A stretch of 64,000 nt of DNA from Rhizobium sp. C1 (GCF_021026335.1 NZ_JAJNCY010000002.1:434001-498000); one strand, 5' to 3'; shown: positions 1 to 9,872, counted from the first letter of the stretch. Notes: generated by a model not told the origin, from the sequence alone. A program made the numbers and translations.

Positions 1-253
1 GTGCGGCGGTTCAAAATGACCATGGGAAAACTCCTTGCAATGGCCGCTTTCTAGGCCTGATAAAACTTGACTACAACTGTCATTTTATCGTGTCGAAGAA
101 CCATTTTGCCGCGGCTGAAAAGGGCTCGGCCTTGACAAATCGGATGGCCCGTGCGTTTGTCCGCCCAATTTCGAAATGCGGCGGTACGAACCGTATCAAG
201 CGCTCTTTCGAGCGCGCTCGGGCCGCCCCGATTCCAGGATAAGACGCATGACC
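1..253. other. Upstream region of aspS, no complete gene
   Basis: No complete gene is supported here. One forward frame is open from the first base and ends at a TAG at 52-54. It could be the last codons of a gene that starts before the window, but 17 codons are too few to judge. Bases 60-250 probably hold the aspS promoter and leader. A TTGACT at 67-72 resembles a -35 box, but I see no convincing -10 at the right distance. Confidence 0.3.
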
Positions 254-2041
254 ATGCACCGTTACCGTAGCCACACCTGTGCCGCCCTCCGCAAGTCGGA
301 TGTCGGCTCCAATGTTCGTATTTCTGGCTGGGTGCATCGCGTGCGAGATCATGGCGGCGTTCTCTTCATCGACCTGCGCGACCATTACGGCATGACCCAG
401 GTCGTGGCCGACCCGGACAGCCCGGCCTTCAAGATGGCCGAGACCGTGCGTGGCGAATGGGTGATCCGCATCGACGGCAAGGTCAAGGCGCGCTCCGAAG
501 ACACCGTCAACAAGGGCATGGCAACCGGCGAGATCGAGCTTTACGCCACCGAGATCGAGGTCCTTTCGACCGCCAAGGAACTGCCGCTGCCGGTCTTCGG
601 CGAGCCCGACTATCCGGAAGACGTCCGCCTCAAGTACCGCTTCCTCGATCTCCGCCGCGAGACGCTGCACAAGAACATCGTCAAGCGCACGCAGGTCATC
701 ACCGAGATGCGCAACCAGATGTCGGCTGCCGGCTTTGGCGAATACACGACGCCGATCCTGACCGCCTCGTCGCCGGAAGGCGCGCGCGACTTCCTCGTGC
801 CGTCGCGCATTCATCCCGGCAAGTTCTTCGCTCTGCCGCAGGCACCGCAGCAGTACAAGCAGCTGCTCATGGTTGCCGGCTTCGACCGCTATTTCCAGAT
901 CGCGCCGTGCTTCCGCGATGAAGACCCGCGCGCCGACCGCCTGCCGGGCGAGTTCTACCAGCTCGACGTCGAGATGAGCTTCGTCACCCAGGAAGACATC
1001 TGGTCGACCATGCAGCCGATCATGACCTCGGTGTTCGAAAAGTTCGCCGAAGGCAAGCCGGTCACCAAGGACTGGCCGCGTATTCCCTATGACGTCGCGA
1101 TCCGCAAGTATGGCACCGACAAGCCGGACCTTCGCAACCCGATCGAGATGCAGGCAGTCACCGATCATTTCGCCGGTTCGGGCTTCAAGGTCTTCGCTGG
1201 CATGATCGCCTCCAACCCGAAGGTTGAAGTCTGGGCGATCCCGGCCAAGACCGGCGGCAGCCGCGCTTTCTGCGACCGCATGAACGCCTGGGCGCAGTCG
1301 CTCGGCCAGCCGGGTCTCGGCTACATCTTCTGGCGCAAGGAAAACGACGTTCTGGAGGGTGCCGGCCCGCTCGCCAAGAACATCGGCCCCGAGCGCACCG
1401 CCGCCATTGCCGAACAGCTCGGCCTTGGCGATGGCGACGCCTGCTTCTTCGTCGCCGGCGAGCCGGAAAAGTTCTACAAGTTCGCAGGCGAAGCCCGCAC
1501 CCGCGCCGGCGAGGAACTGAACCTCGTCGACCGCGACCGCTTCGAGCTTTGCTGGATCGTCGACTTCCCGTTCTACGAATATAACGAGGACGAGAAGAAG
1601 GTCGACTTCTCGCACAACCCCTTCTCGATGCCGCAGGGTGGTCTGGACGCGCTTGAGAACCAGGATCCGCTGACGATCAAGGCCTACCAGTACGACGCTG
1701 TCTGCAACGGCTTCGAAATCGCCTCCGGTTCGATCCGCAACCAGTCGCCGGAAACGATGGTCAAGGCCTTCGAGATTGCCGGCCTGTCGAAGGAAGACGT
1801 CGAAGAGCGCTTCGGCGGCATGTACCGCGCCTTCCAGTACGGCGCGCCTCCGCATGGCGGCTGCGCCTTCGGCATCGACCGCGTCATCATGCTGCTCGTC
1901 GGCGCGAAGAACCTACGCGAAATCACGCTCTTCCCGATGAACCAGCAGGCGCAGGACCTCCTGATGAACGCGCCGGCTCCGGCTTCGCCGAAGCAGCTCA
2001 TGGAGCTGGAGCTTCGCGTCATGCCGAAGAAGAAGGACTGA
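254..2041 (+). CDS. aspS: Aspartyl-tRNA synthetase
   Basis: Charges tRNA-Asp with aspartate in the cytoplasm. The 595-residue protein begins [14 protein letters not shown], followed by an OB-fold anticodon domain (about residues 1-110). The class II catalytic core then shows motif 2 ([13 protein letters not shown]) and a C-terminal motif 3 (GIDRVIML), with the bacterial GAD insertion between them. The frame is open upstream to 176. ATGs lie at 248 and 254; 254 matches the family N-terminus. Alphaproteobacteria with GatCAB often lack AsnRS and use a non-discriminating AspRS that also makes Asp-tRNA-Asn. Because gatC, gatA and gatB occur in this window that role is plausible here, but it is inferred, not read from residues. 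Confidence 0.96.
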   Translation: MHRYRSHTCAALRKSDVGSNVRISGWVHRVRDHGGVLFIDLRDHYGMTQVVADPDSPAFKMAETVRGEWVIRIDGKVKARSEDTVNKGMATGEIELYATEIEVLSTAKELPLPVFGEPDYPEDVRLKYRFLDLRRETLHKNIVKRTQVITEMRNQMSAAGFGEYTTPILTASSPEGARDFLVPSRIHPGKFFALPQAPQQYKQLLMVAGFDRYFQIAPCFRDEDPRADRLPGEFYQLDVEMSFVTQEDIWSTMQPIMTSVFEKFAEGKPVTKDWPRIPYDVAIRKYGTDKPDLRNPIEMQAVTDHFAGSGFKVFAGMIASNPKVEVWAIPAKTGGSRAFCDRMNAWAQSLGQPGLGYIFWRKENDVLEGAGPLAKNIGPERTAAIAEQLGLGDGDACFFVAGEPEKFYKFAGEARTRAGEELNLVDRDRFELCWIVDFPFYEYNEDEKKVDFSHNPFSMPQGGLDALENQDPLTIKAYQYDAVCNGFEIASGSIRNQSPETMVKAFEIAGLSKEDVEERFGGMYRAFQYGAPPHGGCAFGIDRVIMLLVGAKNLREITLFPMNQQAQDLLMNAPAPASPKQLMELELRVMPKKKD

Positions 2042-2084
2042 GGGCTCGCTTCGGGCGCTTGACCTTTGATTGACTTGAGAGTTG

Positions 2085-2110
2085 TCGGCACGGCGCAAGC
2101 CGTGCCGATT
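2085..2110 (+). terminator. Probable aspS terminator hairpin
   Basis: A perfect 10-bp stem (TCGGCACGGC / GCCGTGCCGA) with a GCAA tetraloop lies 44 bases after the aspS stop. The following sequence is only moderately T-rich, so termination may be partial. Confidence 0.55.
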
Positions 2111-2291
2111 GTCGTTTCGGCCAAACTTACCAAGTTTTAACCCGCGGAGGCCCCAACTGCGACCGCCTGTCGCATTTGCCGTCCAAAATTAGGCAGAACT
2201 GGCGCCAATTCTCCCGGTGTTGAAACGACGCGCTGCAGCGGCAATCCCACCGCAGGCAGCCACCGTCGGACAAGATACCATGGAGAACGAC

Positions 2292-2897
2292 ATGAAAAAG
2301 CTTGGCAATTTTCTCATGATCGGTGCGGCTGCAACAGCCGCCGTTGCCATTATCGCCGGTCCCGTCCTTGCCCGCGACATCAACTTCCACAACTTGACGC
2401 TTCGGATGCCGGATGGCGGCATGGAACAGGTGCGCTACATTGGCAACACGCCACCGCAGGTCAGCTTCGACGATTTCTCGCTCAGGCCAGACACTGTCGC
2501 AGACATCTTCTTCGCCAATCCGTTCGCAGCTATGGAGCAGATCTCAGCTGATATGGACCGACAGGCCGCTCAATTGATGAACCTCGCAAGCAATGATGCT
2601 TTCCCGGCAGGTCCGCAATCGATGAAGGCGATGGACGCGCGCTTGAACACGCTGCCGCCGGGGACGGAAGGCTATTCGGTCTACACCGTCAGCAGTGGCG
2701 GCAAGACCTGCACCGAAAAGATGGCCTTCGGCTATGATGGTCAAGGCAAGCCCATGATCGAAAAGGCTTCCAGCGGCAGCTGCGGCGTCGGCGCGGCCGC
2801 CCAGCAGCAGGCCCCGACCTATCACGTTTCGGCTCCGGCCCCGAGCCCGGCGCCTCTGCGCCCCGATGGCGTGAAGACGATCGAAGCGGCCATGTGA
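2292..2897 (+). CDS. Secreted protein of unknown function
   Basis: A 201-residue protein with a clear Sec signal peptide: MKKLGNF, then a hydrophobic stretch, then cleavage after ...AGPVLA. It should therefore be periplasmic or outer membrane. The mature part has no motif I recognise. It is rich in polar residues, has two Cys (in KTCTEKM and GSCGVG) that could form a disulfide, and ends in a Pro/Ala-rich tail. The start at 2292 is preferred over an in-frame ATG at 2280 because GGAG lies at 2282-2285, six bases before it. The gene stands alone between aspS and a convergent aldo/keto reductase, sharing a bidirectional terminator with the latter. Function unknown. Confidence 0.75.
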   Translation: MKKLGNFLMIGAAATAAVAIIAGPVLARDINFHNLTLRMPDGGMEQVRYIGNTPPQVSFDDFSLRPDTVADIFFANPFAAMEQISADMDRQAAQLMNLASNDAFPAGPQSMKAMDARLNTLPPGTEGYSVYTVSSGGKTCTEKMAFGYDGQGKPMIEKASSGSCGVGAAAQQQAPTYHVSAPAPSPAPLRPDGVKTIEAAM

Positions 2898-2912
2898 GCT
2901 GACTGACGACCC

Positions 2913-2957
2913 AAAAAAACGCCCCCTGCAAGACAGGCAGGGGGCGCTCTGATTTTA
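2913..2957. terminator. Bidirectional rho-independent terminator
   Basis: A 10-bp perfect stem (CGCCCCCTGC at 2920-2929, GCAGGGGGCG at 2937-2946) has a 7-base loop. It is preceded by seven A residues and followed by a T-rich stretch, so it can serve both the forward secreted-protein gene and the reverse aldo/keto reductase gene. Confidence 0.85.
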
Positions 2958-2974
2958 ACGTCTGTCCGGGTGGT

Positions 2975-4012
2975 TCACTCGGAAGCCTTGAGCCGCCCCA
3001 GATGCTGCGCCTGCTGACGCTCCAGCATCCAGCCGGGATATTCCGGGGGCAGGGCGCTGACAGCGTCGAGTGCTGCCATTTCCTCTTCCGTAAGCGTAAT
3101 GCCGGTTGCCGCCAGATTGTCATCCAGCTGCTCGATCGTCTTCGCCCCGATGATAACCGACATGACGAAACGCTTGTTCAGCACATAGGCCAGCGCGATG
3201 CGCGCGACCGAAACACCGCGCGCGTCGGCGATGAGGCGCATCGCGTCAATGCAGTCGAAGGCACGGTCCTTGTTGACCGGGGGGAAGTCGAAGGTGACAC
3301 GGCGGCCGTCGTTCGGGCCCGCGCCGTCGCGGTTGTACTTGCCCGAGAGGAAGCCGCCGGCAAGCGGGCTCCAGACCATGAGGCCCATCTTTTCCTCTTC
3401 CAGCAGCGGCACGATTTCCCGCTCCAGATCGCGCCCGGCAATCGTGTAATAGGCCTGCAAAGTCACCGGCTTGTCGAAGCCTTTGCTGTCGGCAATGCCG
3501 CGTGCCTTGGCAATCCGCCAGGCCTGCCAGTTGGAAACGCCCCAGTAGCGGATATGGCCCTGACGGACGAGGTCTTCCATGGCGCGCACGGTTTCCTCAA
3601 CCGGCGTGATCGGATCGGTGCCATGGATCTGGTAGAGGTCGATATAATCGGTGCCGAGCCGCTTCAGGCTCGCCTTCACGCCGTCCATGATATGGCCACG
3701 CGACGTGCCGATGTCATTGCGGCCGGGGCCGACGGAGCCGTAAACCTTCGTCGCCAGAACGATGTCGGAGCGGGCGCGGCCGGAATTTTTGATCGCCTGG
3801 CCGGTGATCTCTTCGGAAAGTCCTTCGGAATAGACATCCGCCGTGTCGATGAAATTGACGCCGGCATCCAGAGAGCGGGCGACGATGCCGTCGGCGATCG
3901 ACTGGTCCAGCGTCCCGATGGCGGTCCAGTATCCCTTGCCGCCGAAGGTCATGGTGCCGAGGCAGATTTCGGAAACGACGAGGCCGGTATTTCCCAATGT
4001 CTTGTAGCGCAT
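2975..4012 (-). CDS. Aldo/keto reductase
   Basis: NADPH-dependent oxidoreductase of the aldo/keto reductase superfamily, 345 residues, TIM barrel. It opens MRYKTLGNTGLVVSEICLGT, typical of the YajO/Tas-like group. The catalytic Asp/Tyr region reads FIDTADVYSEG, a central segment reads DYIDLYQIHGTDP, and the C-terminal cofactor region contains VIIGAKTIEQL. The frame is open to 4048, but the ATG at 4012 has AAGGA eight bases upstream and matches the family N-terminus. The physiological substrate cannot be read from sequence. It is monocistronic, with terminators on both sides. Confidence 0.9.
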   Translation of the reverse strand: MRYKTLGNTGLVVSEICLGTMTFGGKGYWTAIGTLDQSIADGIVARSLDAGVNFIDTADVYSEGLSEEITGQAIKNSGRARSDIVLATKVYGSVGPGRNDIGTSRGHIMDGVKASLKRLGTDYIDLYQIHGTDPITPVEETVRAMEDLVRQGHIRYWGVSNWQAWRIAKARGIADSKGFDKPVTLQAYYTIAGRDLEREIVPLLEEEKMGLMVWSPLAGGFLSGKYNRDGAGPNDGRRVTFDFPPVNKDRAFDCIDAMRLIADARGVSVARIALAYVLNKRFVMSVIIGAKTIEQLDDNLAATGITLTEEEMAALDAVSALPPEYPGWMLERQQAQHLGRLKASE

Positions 4013-4171
4013 GGAAAAGGTCCTTGAATGATTGTCTGAGAAGTTCATCCCGATCGGGTGCAGGCCCGGTCAGATGATGTATGCCGGCAGAGGGGGATGC
4101 GACGCCGGCCGCATGTCGATTTGGGCATTCTGACGAGGCGTTTCAATGAGCCGCGCGCTCTCGCCGTCAAA

Positions 4172-4204
4172 TTAAAAAAGGCCGGCGGATGATCGCCGGC
4201 CTTT
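4172..4204 (-). terminator. Rho-independent terminator for the downstream-read secreted protein gene
   Basis: Stem AAGGCCGGCG (4178-4187) pairs with CGCCGGCCTT (4194-4203) around a 6-base loop. On the minus strand it is followed by a run of T, and it lies just after the stop of the gene at 4226. Confidence 0.8.
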
Positions 4205-4225
4205 CTGGAAGCAATGTGCCGCCGC

Positions 4226-5422
4226 TTACTGGTTGGCGGTGACCGAGACGCCGAGCACCTGCGGCAGCGTCTGCGGCGCGCCCATGGCTGCGCCCATGAT
4301 CATCGGCGCAGCGACCGGGCTCGGCGGTGCGGCCTTGAGCTCGATGTTCTTCGGATCGTCGAGGAACTTGCTGACGGCAGCGGAAACCTGGTTCTGCAGT
4401 TCCGGAACCTTCAGCTGCGCCATCATGATCGGCACCATGCCCTTGAGCGACTGGGCGAACTGCTCGCCGGTCACGCCCTGCTGCTTGCCGAAATAGTCCA
4501 GCAGGCGCTTGGTGATCGAGGCATCGTCGAAACGGATCGATGCGCCGTTGAAGCTCAGCTGCTGCAGCAGGCCCATCATCGTCATTCCAAGCGCCGTATC
4601 GGCGGCCTGCTTGTCCGGATTGGCGGCTGCCGCCTTCGTGGCATCCTGCATCGCCTTGATCAGCTGCAGCGTATATCCGGACATGCCGAGCGTCAGGTTG
4701 ATCTTGCCGATATCGCGTGCGTCGACGGAAAACTCGGTCAAGTCCACTTTGCCGGTCGCGGTCGCCCAGGTGCCCTTGGTCGCGATATTGCCGTTGACAT
4801 TGGTCAGGCCGAGCGCGTTGATCGTTTCCTGTGCCTTAGGGTCCTTGACGTCGGTCAGGTCCGCCCAGATGCCGGAAATGGCCGTGTCGGAGCTGACGGA
4901 GGAACTGTCGTCGGCAATCTGAACATTGCTCTGCACCTTCTCGATCTGGAAGACGCGCTTGCCATCCTGTTCGAAGGTGATCGGGCCGGTATGGGCGCTT
5001 TCGAACAGGATCATTCCGTCGAGATTATCGGCGGCAGGCGTTGCCGGAACGGTCAGGCCGTCGATCTGGATATCCTTGACCGTCAGGTGGCCGCCATCCT
5101 TGCTCATGTCGATGTTCTGGAAGGAAACATTGCCGGCATAATAGCCGCCGTCATCAGCTTCCTCGACATCGCTGAAGGTGACGTCGCCAAGCGGAAGTTC
5201 CGTCGGCTTGTCGGTGTTCTCGACCTTGAGCTTCACGCCCTTCGCCACGACGCTCGTGTCATCCGTGGTCACGGACTCATAAGAAACCTGGCTGCCGTAG
5301 GCGGCATAGGCGGCGCTCAATTTCTTCATCATGTCGTCGCCATCAAGCGCGTGAGCCTGGCCTGCCAGAAGGGCCGCTGCGGTGCCGGCCAAAAGTACTT
5401 GAGTAAACTTGAAGTGTTTCAT
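4226..5422 (-). CDS. Periplasmic protein of unknown function
   Basis: A 398-residue protein beginning MKHFKFTQVLLAGTAAALLA and ending its signal peptide at GQAHA, so it is predicted to be exported. The mature chain alternates beta-prone segments and lacks Cys. It resembles the large repeat-poor periplasmic proteins common in Rhizobiaceae that carry no assigned function. The frame stays open upstream to 5512, but the signal peptide fixes the start at 5422. It is single-gene, with its own terminator downstream. I do not recognise a catalytic motif. Confidence 0.75.
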   Translation of the reverse strand: MKHFKFTQVLLAGTAAALLAGQAHALDGDDMMKKLSAAYAAYGSQVSYESVTTDDTSVVAKGVKLKVENTDKPTELPLGDVTFSDVEEADDGGYYAGNVSFQNIDMSKDGGHLTVKDIQIDGLTVPATPAADNLDGMILFESAHTGPITFEQDGKRVFQIEKVQSNVQIADDSSSVSSDTAISGIWADLTDVKDPKAQETINALGLTNVNGNIATKGTWATATGKVDLTEFSVDARDIGKINLTLGMSGYTLQLIKAMQDATKAAAANPDKQAADTALGMTMMGLLQQLSFNGASIRFDDASITKRLLDYFGKQQGVTGEQFAQSLKGMVPIMMAQLKVPELQNQVSAAVSKFLDDPKNIELKAAPPSPVAAPMIMGAAMGAPQTLPQVLGVSVTANQ

Positions 5423-5544
5423 GGATGTCCCGTCCCAGGTTAAGCGTTCAGCCGCTGATGCTCTTGACGCACGGGTCGACATATAAGCGGTCGTCCGTGC
5501 GTCTCCAAGCAAAATCAGCGATTTCCGGGGGCGGGTCTGGCGAA

Positions 5545-5958
5545 TTACTTAACGACCAGATCGTAACCGTCCGAGGCGTAAGATGAGCCGCTGGCCTCCA
5601 CATATTGCGCAAATTGCGCACCGATCCGGAAAGAATCGGGGCCGTGATAGCCCTTGGCCGGGGTGTAGATGATTTCCCATCCACCGATCGCGATGTTCTT
5701 GCAGGCATCGCGCCCGCCCTTCAGCTGATGATGCGCCCAGTGAAAGGCCACCGTGCCGTGTTGCGGTGCTCGCTCCATCAGCATCGTCGGCCGGGCCGGC
5801 TGCTGACAGCTCGTTTCCATGCCAGACACGACACGGAAAAATCCGACAATGGTGGATCTGTTGGCAGGAACAAATCCGTGCCGCGTCGAGGCCTCAGCCG
5901 ACAAGGACAGGAGGCAAGCGCAGGCGGCGAGGGCAGCAATTTTCGAAACATATCTCAA
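5545..5958 (-). CDS. Small secreted protein with one Ig/cadherin-like domain
   Basis: Read from a TTG at 5958 (GAGG six bases upstream), this gives a 137-residue protein. It starts with a signal peptide (LRYVSKIAALAACACLLSLSAEA). The rest contains the pattern HGTVAFHW...IIYTPAKGYHGPDSF. The G-V-x-F and Y-x-P-x-x-x-Y-x-G-x-D-x-F spacing is typical of one bacterial Ig/cadherin-like repeat normally found in tandem in large adhesins. Here it occurs once, in a small protein. Two Cys (SCQQP and DACKN) may pair. No in-frame ATG lies close to the signal peptide, so the TTG start is an inference. Function unknown; an envelope or surface role is likely. Confidence 0.6.
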   Translation of the reverse strand: MRYVSKIAALAACACLLSLSAEASTRHGFVPANRSTIVGFFRVVSGMETSCQQPARPTMLMERAPQHGTVAFHWAHHQLKGGRDACKNIAIGGWEIIYTPAKGYHGPDSFRIGAQFAQYVEASGSSYASDGYDLVVK

Positions 5959-6170
5959 GGGAGGCCTCAATGGATGAGAGTGAAACGGATAACAGAATTC
6001 AAATGTCCCCGCGTCATTTCTACAGAGCCGCCGCCGCATTGGAACACCCCAATTTTTGGGGGGAAGTTCACGCGCGTGCCTGCGACATTATCGCGCGGCT
6101 CAAGCCTTCATCCACAGGCGTTTCCGCGGCTTTTGTTGCCGGGAATCACCTGACCCGCTAAGTCAACCCC

Positions 6171-8423
6171 ATGGGACAAAGCATTCTTCCGCCCGATGGC
6201 GGCGACGACAAGATTACACCGGTCGATCTCAAGGCAGCGCTTGAAGAGCGCTACCTGGCTTACGCGCTGTCGACCATCATGCACCGCGCGCTGCCTGATG
6301 TGCGCGACGGTCTGAAGCCGGTGCATCGGCGCATCGTGCATGCGATGCGCGTGCTGCGCCTCGATCCCGGTCAGGCCTACAAGAAATGCGCCCGCATCGT
6401 CGGCGACGTCATGGGTAAGTTCCACCCGCATGGCGACGCCTCGATCTATGACGCGCTCGTGCGCCTCAGCCAGGATTTCGCGATCCGTTATCCGCTCGTG
6501 GACGGGCAGGGGAACTTCGGCAATATCGACGGCGATAGCCCGGCGGCCATGCGCTACACCGAAGCGCGCATGACCGATGTCGCGACCCTTCTGCTCGAAG
6601 GCATCGACCAGGACGCCGTCGATTTCCGCCCGACCTATAACGAGGAAGACGAGGAACCGATCGTCCTTCCGGGCGCGTTTCCGAACCTGCTGGCCAACGG
6701 CTCCTCCGGCATCGCCGTCGGCATGGCGACCTCCATCCCGCCGCATAACGCGCATGAGCTCTGCGATGCGGCCCTGCATCTGATCAAGCATCCCGATGCG
6801 CCGGTCGAAAAGCTGGTCGAATTCGTCATCGGCCCCGACTTCCCGACAGGCGGCATCATCATCGATGACCGCGCCTCGATCGTGGAAGCCTACAAGACAG
6901 GTCGCGGCGGTTTCCGCGTCCGCGCCAAGTGGGAACAGGAAGACCTCGGCCGCGGCGGCTACCAGATCGTCATCACCGAGATCCCCTATCTCGTGCAGAA
7001 GTCGCGCCTCGTCGAAAAGATCGCCGAGTTGCTGGTCGCCCGCAAGCTGCCGCTGCTGGAGGATGTGCGCGACGAGTCGGCAGAAGACATACGCCTCGTT
7101 CTCGTGCCGAAGAGCCGCACGGTCGATCCGACGATCCTGATGGAATCGCTCTTCAAGCTGACAGAGCTCGAAAGCCGCATCTCGCTCAACATGAACGTGC
7201 TGAGCATGGGCAAGGTGCCGCGCGTGATGGCGCTCAACGAGGTGCTGCGCGAATGGCTCGACCATCGCCGCGAAGTGCTGCTGCGCCGCTCGCGCTTCCG
7301 GCTCGCCGCCATCGATCGCCGTCTCGAAATCCTCGGCGGTTATCTGATCGCCTATCTCAATATCGATGAGGTCATCCGCATCATCCGCGAGGAGGATGAG
7401 CCGAAGCAGACCATGATGGCCCGCTTCAGCCTCACCGACCTGCAGGCCGAGTCGATCCTCAACATGCGGCTGCGCTCTCTGCGCAAGCTCGAGGAATTCG
7501 AGATCCGCACCGAGTATGACGGCCTGACTGCGGAGAAGGCCTCCATCGAAGCGCTGCTCGCCTCCGACGAGAAGCAGTGGCAGACGGTTTCGTGGGAAAT
7601 CAGCGAGGTCAAGAAGACCTTTGCCAAGGCGACCGAGATCGGCCGCCGCCGCACGCAGTTTGCCGAAGCGCCGGAGCACGACGATCAAGCGATCCAGCAT
7701 GCCATGATCGAAAAGGAGCCGATCACGGTCGTCATCTCGGAAAAGGGCTGGATCAGGGCGCTCAAGGGACACATGTCCGACGTGTCTGGTCTGACCTTCA
7801 AGGAAGGCGATACGCTGAGGGTTGCTTTCCCGGCCCAGACGACCGACAAGATCCTCATGCTGACCACGGGCGGCAAGGCCTATACGCTCGGCGCCGACAA
7901 GTTGCCGGGCGGGCGCGGTCACGGCGAGCCGCTGCGCATCATGATCGACATGGAAAACGATCAGGACGTGCTCACCGCCTTCGTCCACGATCCGTCGCGC
8001 AAGCTGCTTCTCTCCTCGCAGGCTGGCAACGGCTTCGTCATCGCCGAGACCGAACTTGTCGCCAATACCCGCAAGGGCAAGCAGATCATGAATGTCTCCA
8101 TGCCGGACGAAGCCAAGCTCGTCGTGCCGGTCGAGGGCGATCACGTTGCCATCGTCGGCGACAATCGCAAGCTGCTCGTCTTCCCGTTGAAGGATATCCC
8201 GGAAATGACGCGCGGCAAGGGCGTCCGTCTCCAGCGCTACAAGGATGGCGGCGTCTCCGACATACGCTGCTTCGCGCTGGAAGCGGGCCTGACCTGGGAC
8301 GACAGCGCCGGCCGCAACTTCACCCGCACGAAGGAAGAATTGGTCGAATGGCTGGGCGAACGCGCCTCCGCCGGCAGACCTGTCCCGCGTGGGTTCCCGC
8401 GTTCGGGCAAGTTCTCAGGGTGA
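6171..8423 (+). CDS. parC: DNA topoisomerase IV subunit A
   Basis: Subunit A of topoisomerase IV, which decatenates daughter chromosomes together with ParE; 750 residues. The breakage-reunion domain fills the first half. The catalytic tyrosine is Tyr129 in [10 protein letters not shown], preceded by the quinolone-region segment [17 protein letters not shown]. The C-terminal half has the beta-pinwheel repeats ([21 protein letters not shown]) that are shorter than those of GyrA. Length and the alphaproteobacterial N-terminus ([20 protein letters not shown]) distinguish it from gyrA. It is followed convergently by the toxin-antitoxin pair. Confidence 0.95.
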   Translation: MGQSILPPDGGDDKITPVDLKAALEERYLAYALSTIMHRALPDVRDGLKPVHRRIVHAMRVLRLDPGQAYKKCARIVGDVMGKFHPHGDASIYDALVRLSQDFAIRYPLVDGQGNFGNIDGDSPAAMRYTEARMTDVATLLLEGIDQDAVDFRPTYNEEDEEPIVLPGAFPNLLANGSSGIAVGMATSIPPHNAHELCDAALHLIKHPDAPVEKLVEFVIGPDFPTGGIIIDDRASIVEAYKTGRGGFRVRAKWEQEDLGRGGYQIVITEIPYLVQKSRLVEKIAELLVARKLPLLEDVRDESAEDIRLVLVPKSRTVDPTILMESLFKLTELESRISLNMNVLSMGKVPRVMALNEVLREWLDHRREVLLRRSRFRLAAIDRRLEILGGYLIAYLNIDEVIRIIREEDEPKQTMMARFSLTDLQAESILNMRLRSLRKLEEFEIRTEYDGLTAEKASIEALLASDEKQWQTVSWEISEVKKTFAKATEIGRRRTQFAEAPEHDDQAIQHAMIEKEPITVVISEKGWIRALKGHMSDVSGLTFKEGDTLRVAFPAQTTDKILMLTTGGKAYTLGADKLPGGRGHGEPLRIMIDMENDQDVLTAFVHDPSRKLLLSSQAGNGFVIAETELVANTRKGKQIMNVSMPDEAKLVVPVEGDHVAIVGDNRKLLVFPLKDIPEMTRGKGVRLQRYKDGGVSDIRCFALEAGLTWDDSAGRNFTRTKEELVEWLGERASAGRPVPRGFPRSGKFSG

Positions 8424-8440
8424 CTTGAAGGGGCAGGGCG

Positions 8441-8830
8441 CTATTTCAACGGGACGCAGAAGTCCCTGAAGAACCGAGTTACGCCCTCCTCGTTGATCTC
8501 GCCCGCGGCAACGGAGAGGACGAAGGCAATCACCACCGACTGTTCAGCCTCGAAAGAATAGCCGTTAATGAACAGGAAGGCGTAAGCCGCCAGGAAACCC
8601 GTCCGTTTGTTGCCATCGGAGAACGGTTGGTTTCGGGTCAGTCCATAGAGATAGGCGGCTGCGAGCGCAAAGACATCATCCTCCCCATAGGCCGCCTTGT
8701 TGAGCGGCCTGGCGAGTGCGGCTTCCAGTGCATTTTCGTCCTTGAGCCCCGGCAGGCCACCATGCTCCAGAAGCTGCTCCTGGTGCATGATCTCAATGGC
8801 CTCGCGGGAGAGCCATTTGAACTTGTTCAT
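8441..8830 (-). CDS. Doc/Fic-family toxin of a toxin-antitoxin pair
   Basis: A 129-residue death-on-curing (Doc) protein. Fic-fold motif residues 68-76 read QPFSDGNKR, where the family pattern is H-x-F-x-D-x-N-K-R. In phage P1 Doc this family phosphorylates EF-Tu; Fic relatives AMPylate. The invariant His is Gln68 here, so activity is uncertain. It overlaps the upstream AbrB-type antitoxin gene by 4 bases (ATGA) and so is translationally coupled. The rest of the motif (Asp72, Gly73, Asn74, Lys75, Arg76) is intact and there is no frameshift. Confidence 0.88.
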   Translation of the reverse strand: MNKFKWLSREAIEIMHQEQLLEHGGLPGLKDENALEAALARPLNKAAYGEDDVFALAAAYLYGLTRNQPFSDGNKRTGFLAAYAFLFINGYSFEAEQSVVIAFVLSVAAGEINEEGVTRFFRDFCVPLK

Positions 8831-9048
8831 TTGGCCAGCTCACGCAGCGCGACGCGATACTTCTCCATGCCGATGCGGGCGGCCTTCAATTGTTCGGCAA
8901 GGTCCGCCTGTTCTGGACGCAACTCGATCGCGCCATTCGTCTCCGCAATCTCCAGCGTATCCCCGGCCTTCAGCCCGAGCCGGTTCAACACTTCCTTCGG
9001 AATGATGATGCCTTCGGAATTGCCGATCTTGCGGATGGTGACGTTCAT
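8827..9048 (-). CDS. AbrB/MazE-family antitoxin
   Basis: A 73-residue protein whose first 45 residues (MNVTIRKIGNSEGIIIPKEV...LKAGDTLEI) are a SpoVT/AbrB swapped-hairpin DNA-binding domain. The charged C-terminal part would bind and neutralise the toxin. It is the first gene of the two-gene operon with the Doc protein. Antitoxins of this class usually repress their own promoter together with the toxin, and a perfect inverted repeat sits just upstream at 9062-9092. The mix of an AbrB antitoxin with a Doc toxin (instead of Phd) is a recognised hybrid arrangement. Confidence 0.9.
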   Translation of the reverse strand: MNVTIRKIGNSEGIIIPKEVLNRLGLKAGDTLEIAETNGAIELRPEQADLAEQLKAARIGMEKYRVALRELAK

Positions 9049-9061
9049 GACACGGGCCTTT

Positions 9062-9092
9062 GTTAATGTTCTAACGGAGTTATAACATTAAC
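9062..9092 (-). promoter_or_regulatory. Candidate operator/promoter of the Doc toxin-antitoxin operon
   Basis: Perfect 9-bp inverted repeat: GTTAATGTT (9062-9070) and AACATTAAC (9084-9092). Within it lie two related octamers, GTTCTAAC (9068-9075) and the palindrome GTTATAAC (9079-9086). The latter gives a TATAAC -10-like hexamer on the minus strand. The element ends 14 bases before the antitoxin start, where an autorepressor would act. Confidence 0.55.
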
Positions 9093-9107
9093 GCACCAGC
9101 GTTTCAA

Positions 9108-9872
9108 TCAGACGTCGTCCTCATAGAGATCGGGCCGGAAGCGGGTCCAGCCGGCGGGAAGGAGATGTTCCTGCGGCTGGAAACGGACCTTGTAGGTCAT
9201 CTTCTTCGAGCCACGCACCCAGTAGCCGAGATAGACATAGGGCAGGCCGCGCTGTTGCGCGGTGCGGATATGGTCGAGGATCATGTAGGTGCCGAAGGAA
9301 CGCTTCTCGAGTTCAGGATCGTAGAAGGAGTAGACCATGGAGGTCCCGTCCGTCATGTGATCGGTCAGCGCAACGCCGAGAAGCCGCCCCGTCTTGCCAA
9401 TGCCCGAACCTTCGACTCGCTCCCGATATTCAATGACCCGCGTGTTCACATGCGTGTCCTCGACCATCATCGCATAGTCCAGCACGTTCATTTCCGACAT
9501 GCCGCCCTGCTGGTGGCGATGATCGAGATAACGGCGGAAGAGGGAGAATTGTTCGGAGGACGGCTCTGCCTCAAGCTCGGTCGCGATCACATCGTCATTG
9601 GCCGCCAGCACGCGCTTCATCGATTTCGTCGGTTCGAATTCGTCCGCAAGAATGCGGACGGAAATGCAGGCCTGGCAGCGCTCGCAGGCGGGGCGATAGG
9701 CGATGTTCTGCGAGCGGCGAAATCCGCCCTGCGTCAGCAGATCGTTGATTTCCGGCGCTTTCGGTCCGATCAGGTGGGTGAACACCTTCCGCTCCATATG
9801 CCCCGGTAGATAGGGGCACCTGGCAGGGGCCGTCAGATAGAATTGCGGTGATATCCCGACCTGCGTGTTCAT
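9108..9872 (-). CDS. bpt: Aspartate/glutamate leucyltransferase
   Basis: A 254-residue ATE1-related aminoacyl-tRNA-protein transferase. The Bpt branch attaches Leu from Leu-tRNA to proteins with N-terminal Asp or Glu, marking them for ClpS/ClpAP. The N-terminal half holds the Cys cluster CERCQAC, and the C-terminal half contains [16 protein letters not shown], a conserved signature. Length and motifs fit bacterial Bpt. It is not part of an obvious operon. With aat at 32426 the organism has both prokaryotic N-degron tagging enzymes. Confidence 0.92.
   Translation of the reverse strand: MNTQVGISPQFYLTAPARCPYLPGHMERKVFTHLIGPKAPEINDLLTQGGFRRSQNIAYRPACERCQACISVRILADEFEPTKSMKRVLAANDDVIATELEAEPSSEQFSLFRRYLDHRHQQGGMSEMNVLDYAMMVEDTHVNTRVIEYRERVEGSGIGKTGRLLGVALTDHMTDGTSMVYSFYDPELEKRSFGTYMILDHIRTAQQRGLPYVYLGYWVRGSKKMTYKVRFQPQEHLLPAGWTRFRPDLYEDDV

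Noticed and set aside
80-1855. 591-codon open frame on the minus strand
   Set aside because: Antisense shadow of aspS with no family similarity.
6047-6061. CCCCAA/TTGGGG hairpin upstream of parC as a terminator
   Set aside because: Only six base pairs with the T run in the loop; it does not follow a gene end closely on either strand.
6108-8144. 678-codon open frame on the minus strand
   Set aside because: Antisense shadow of parC.
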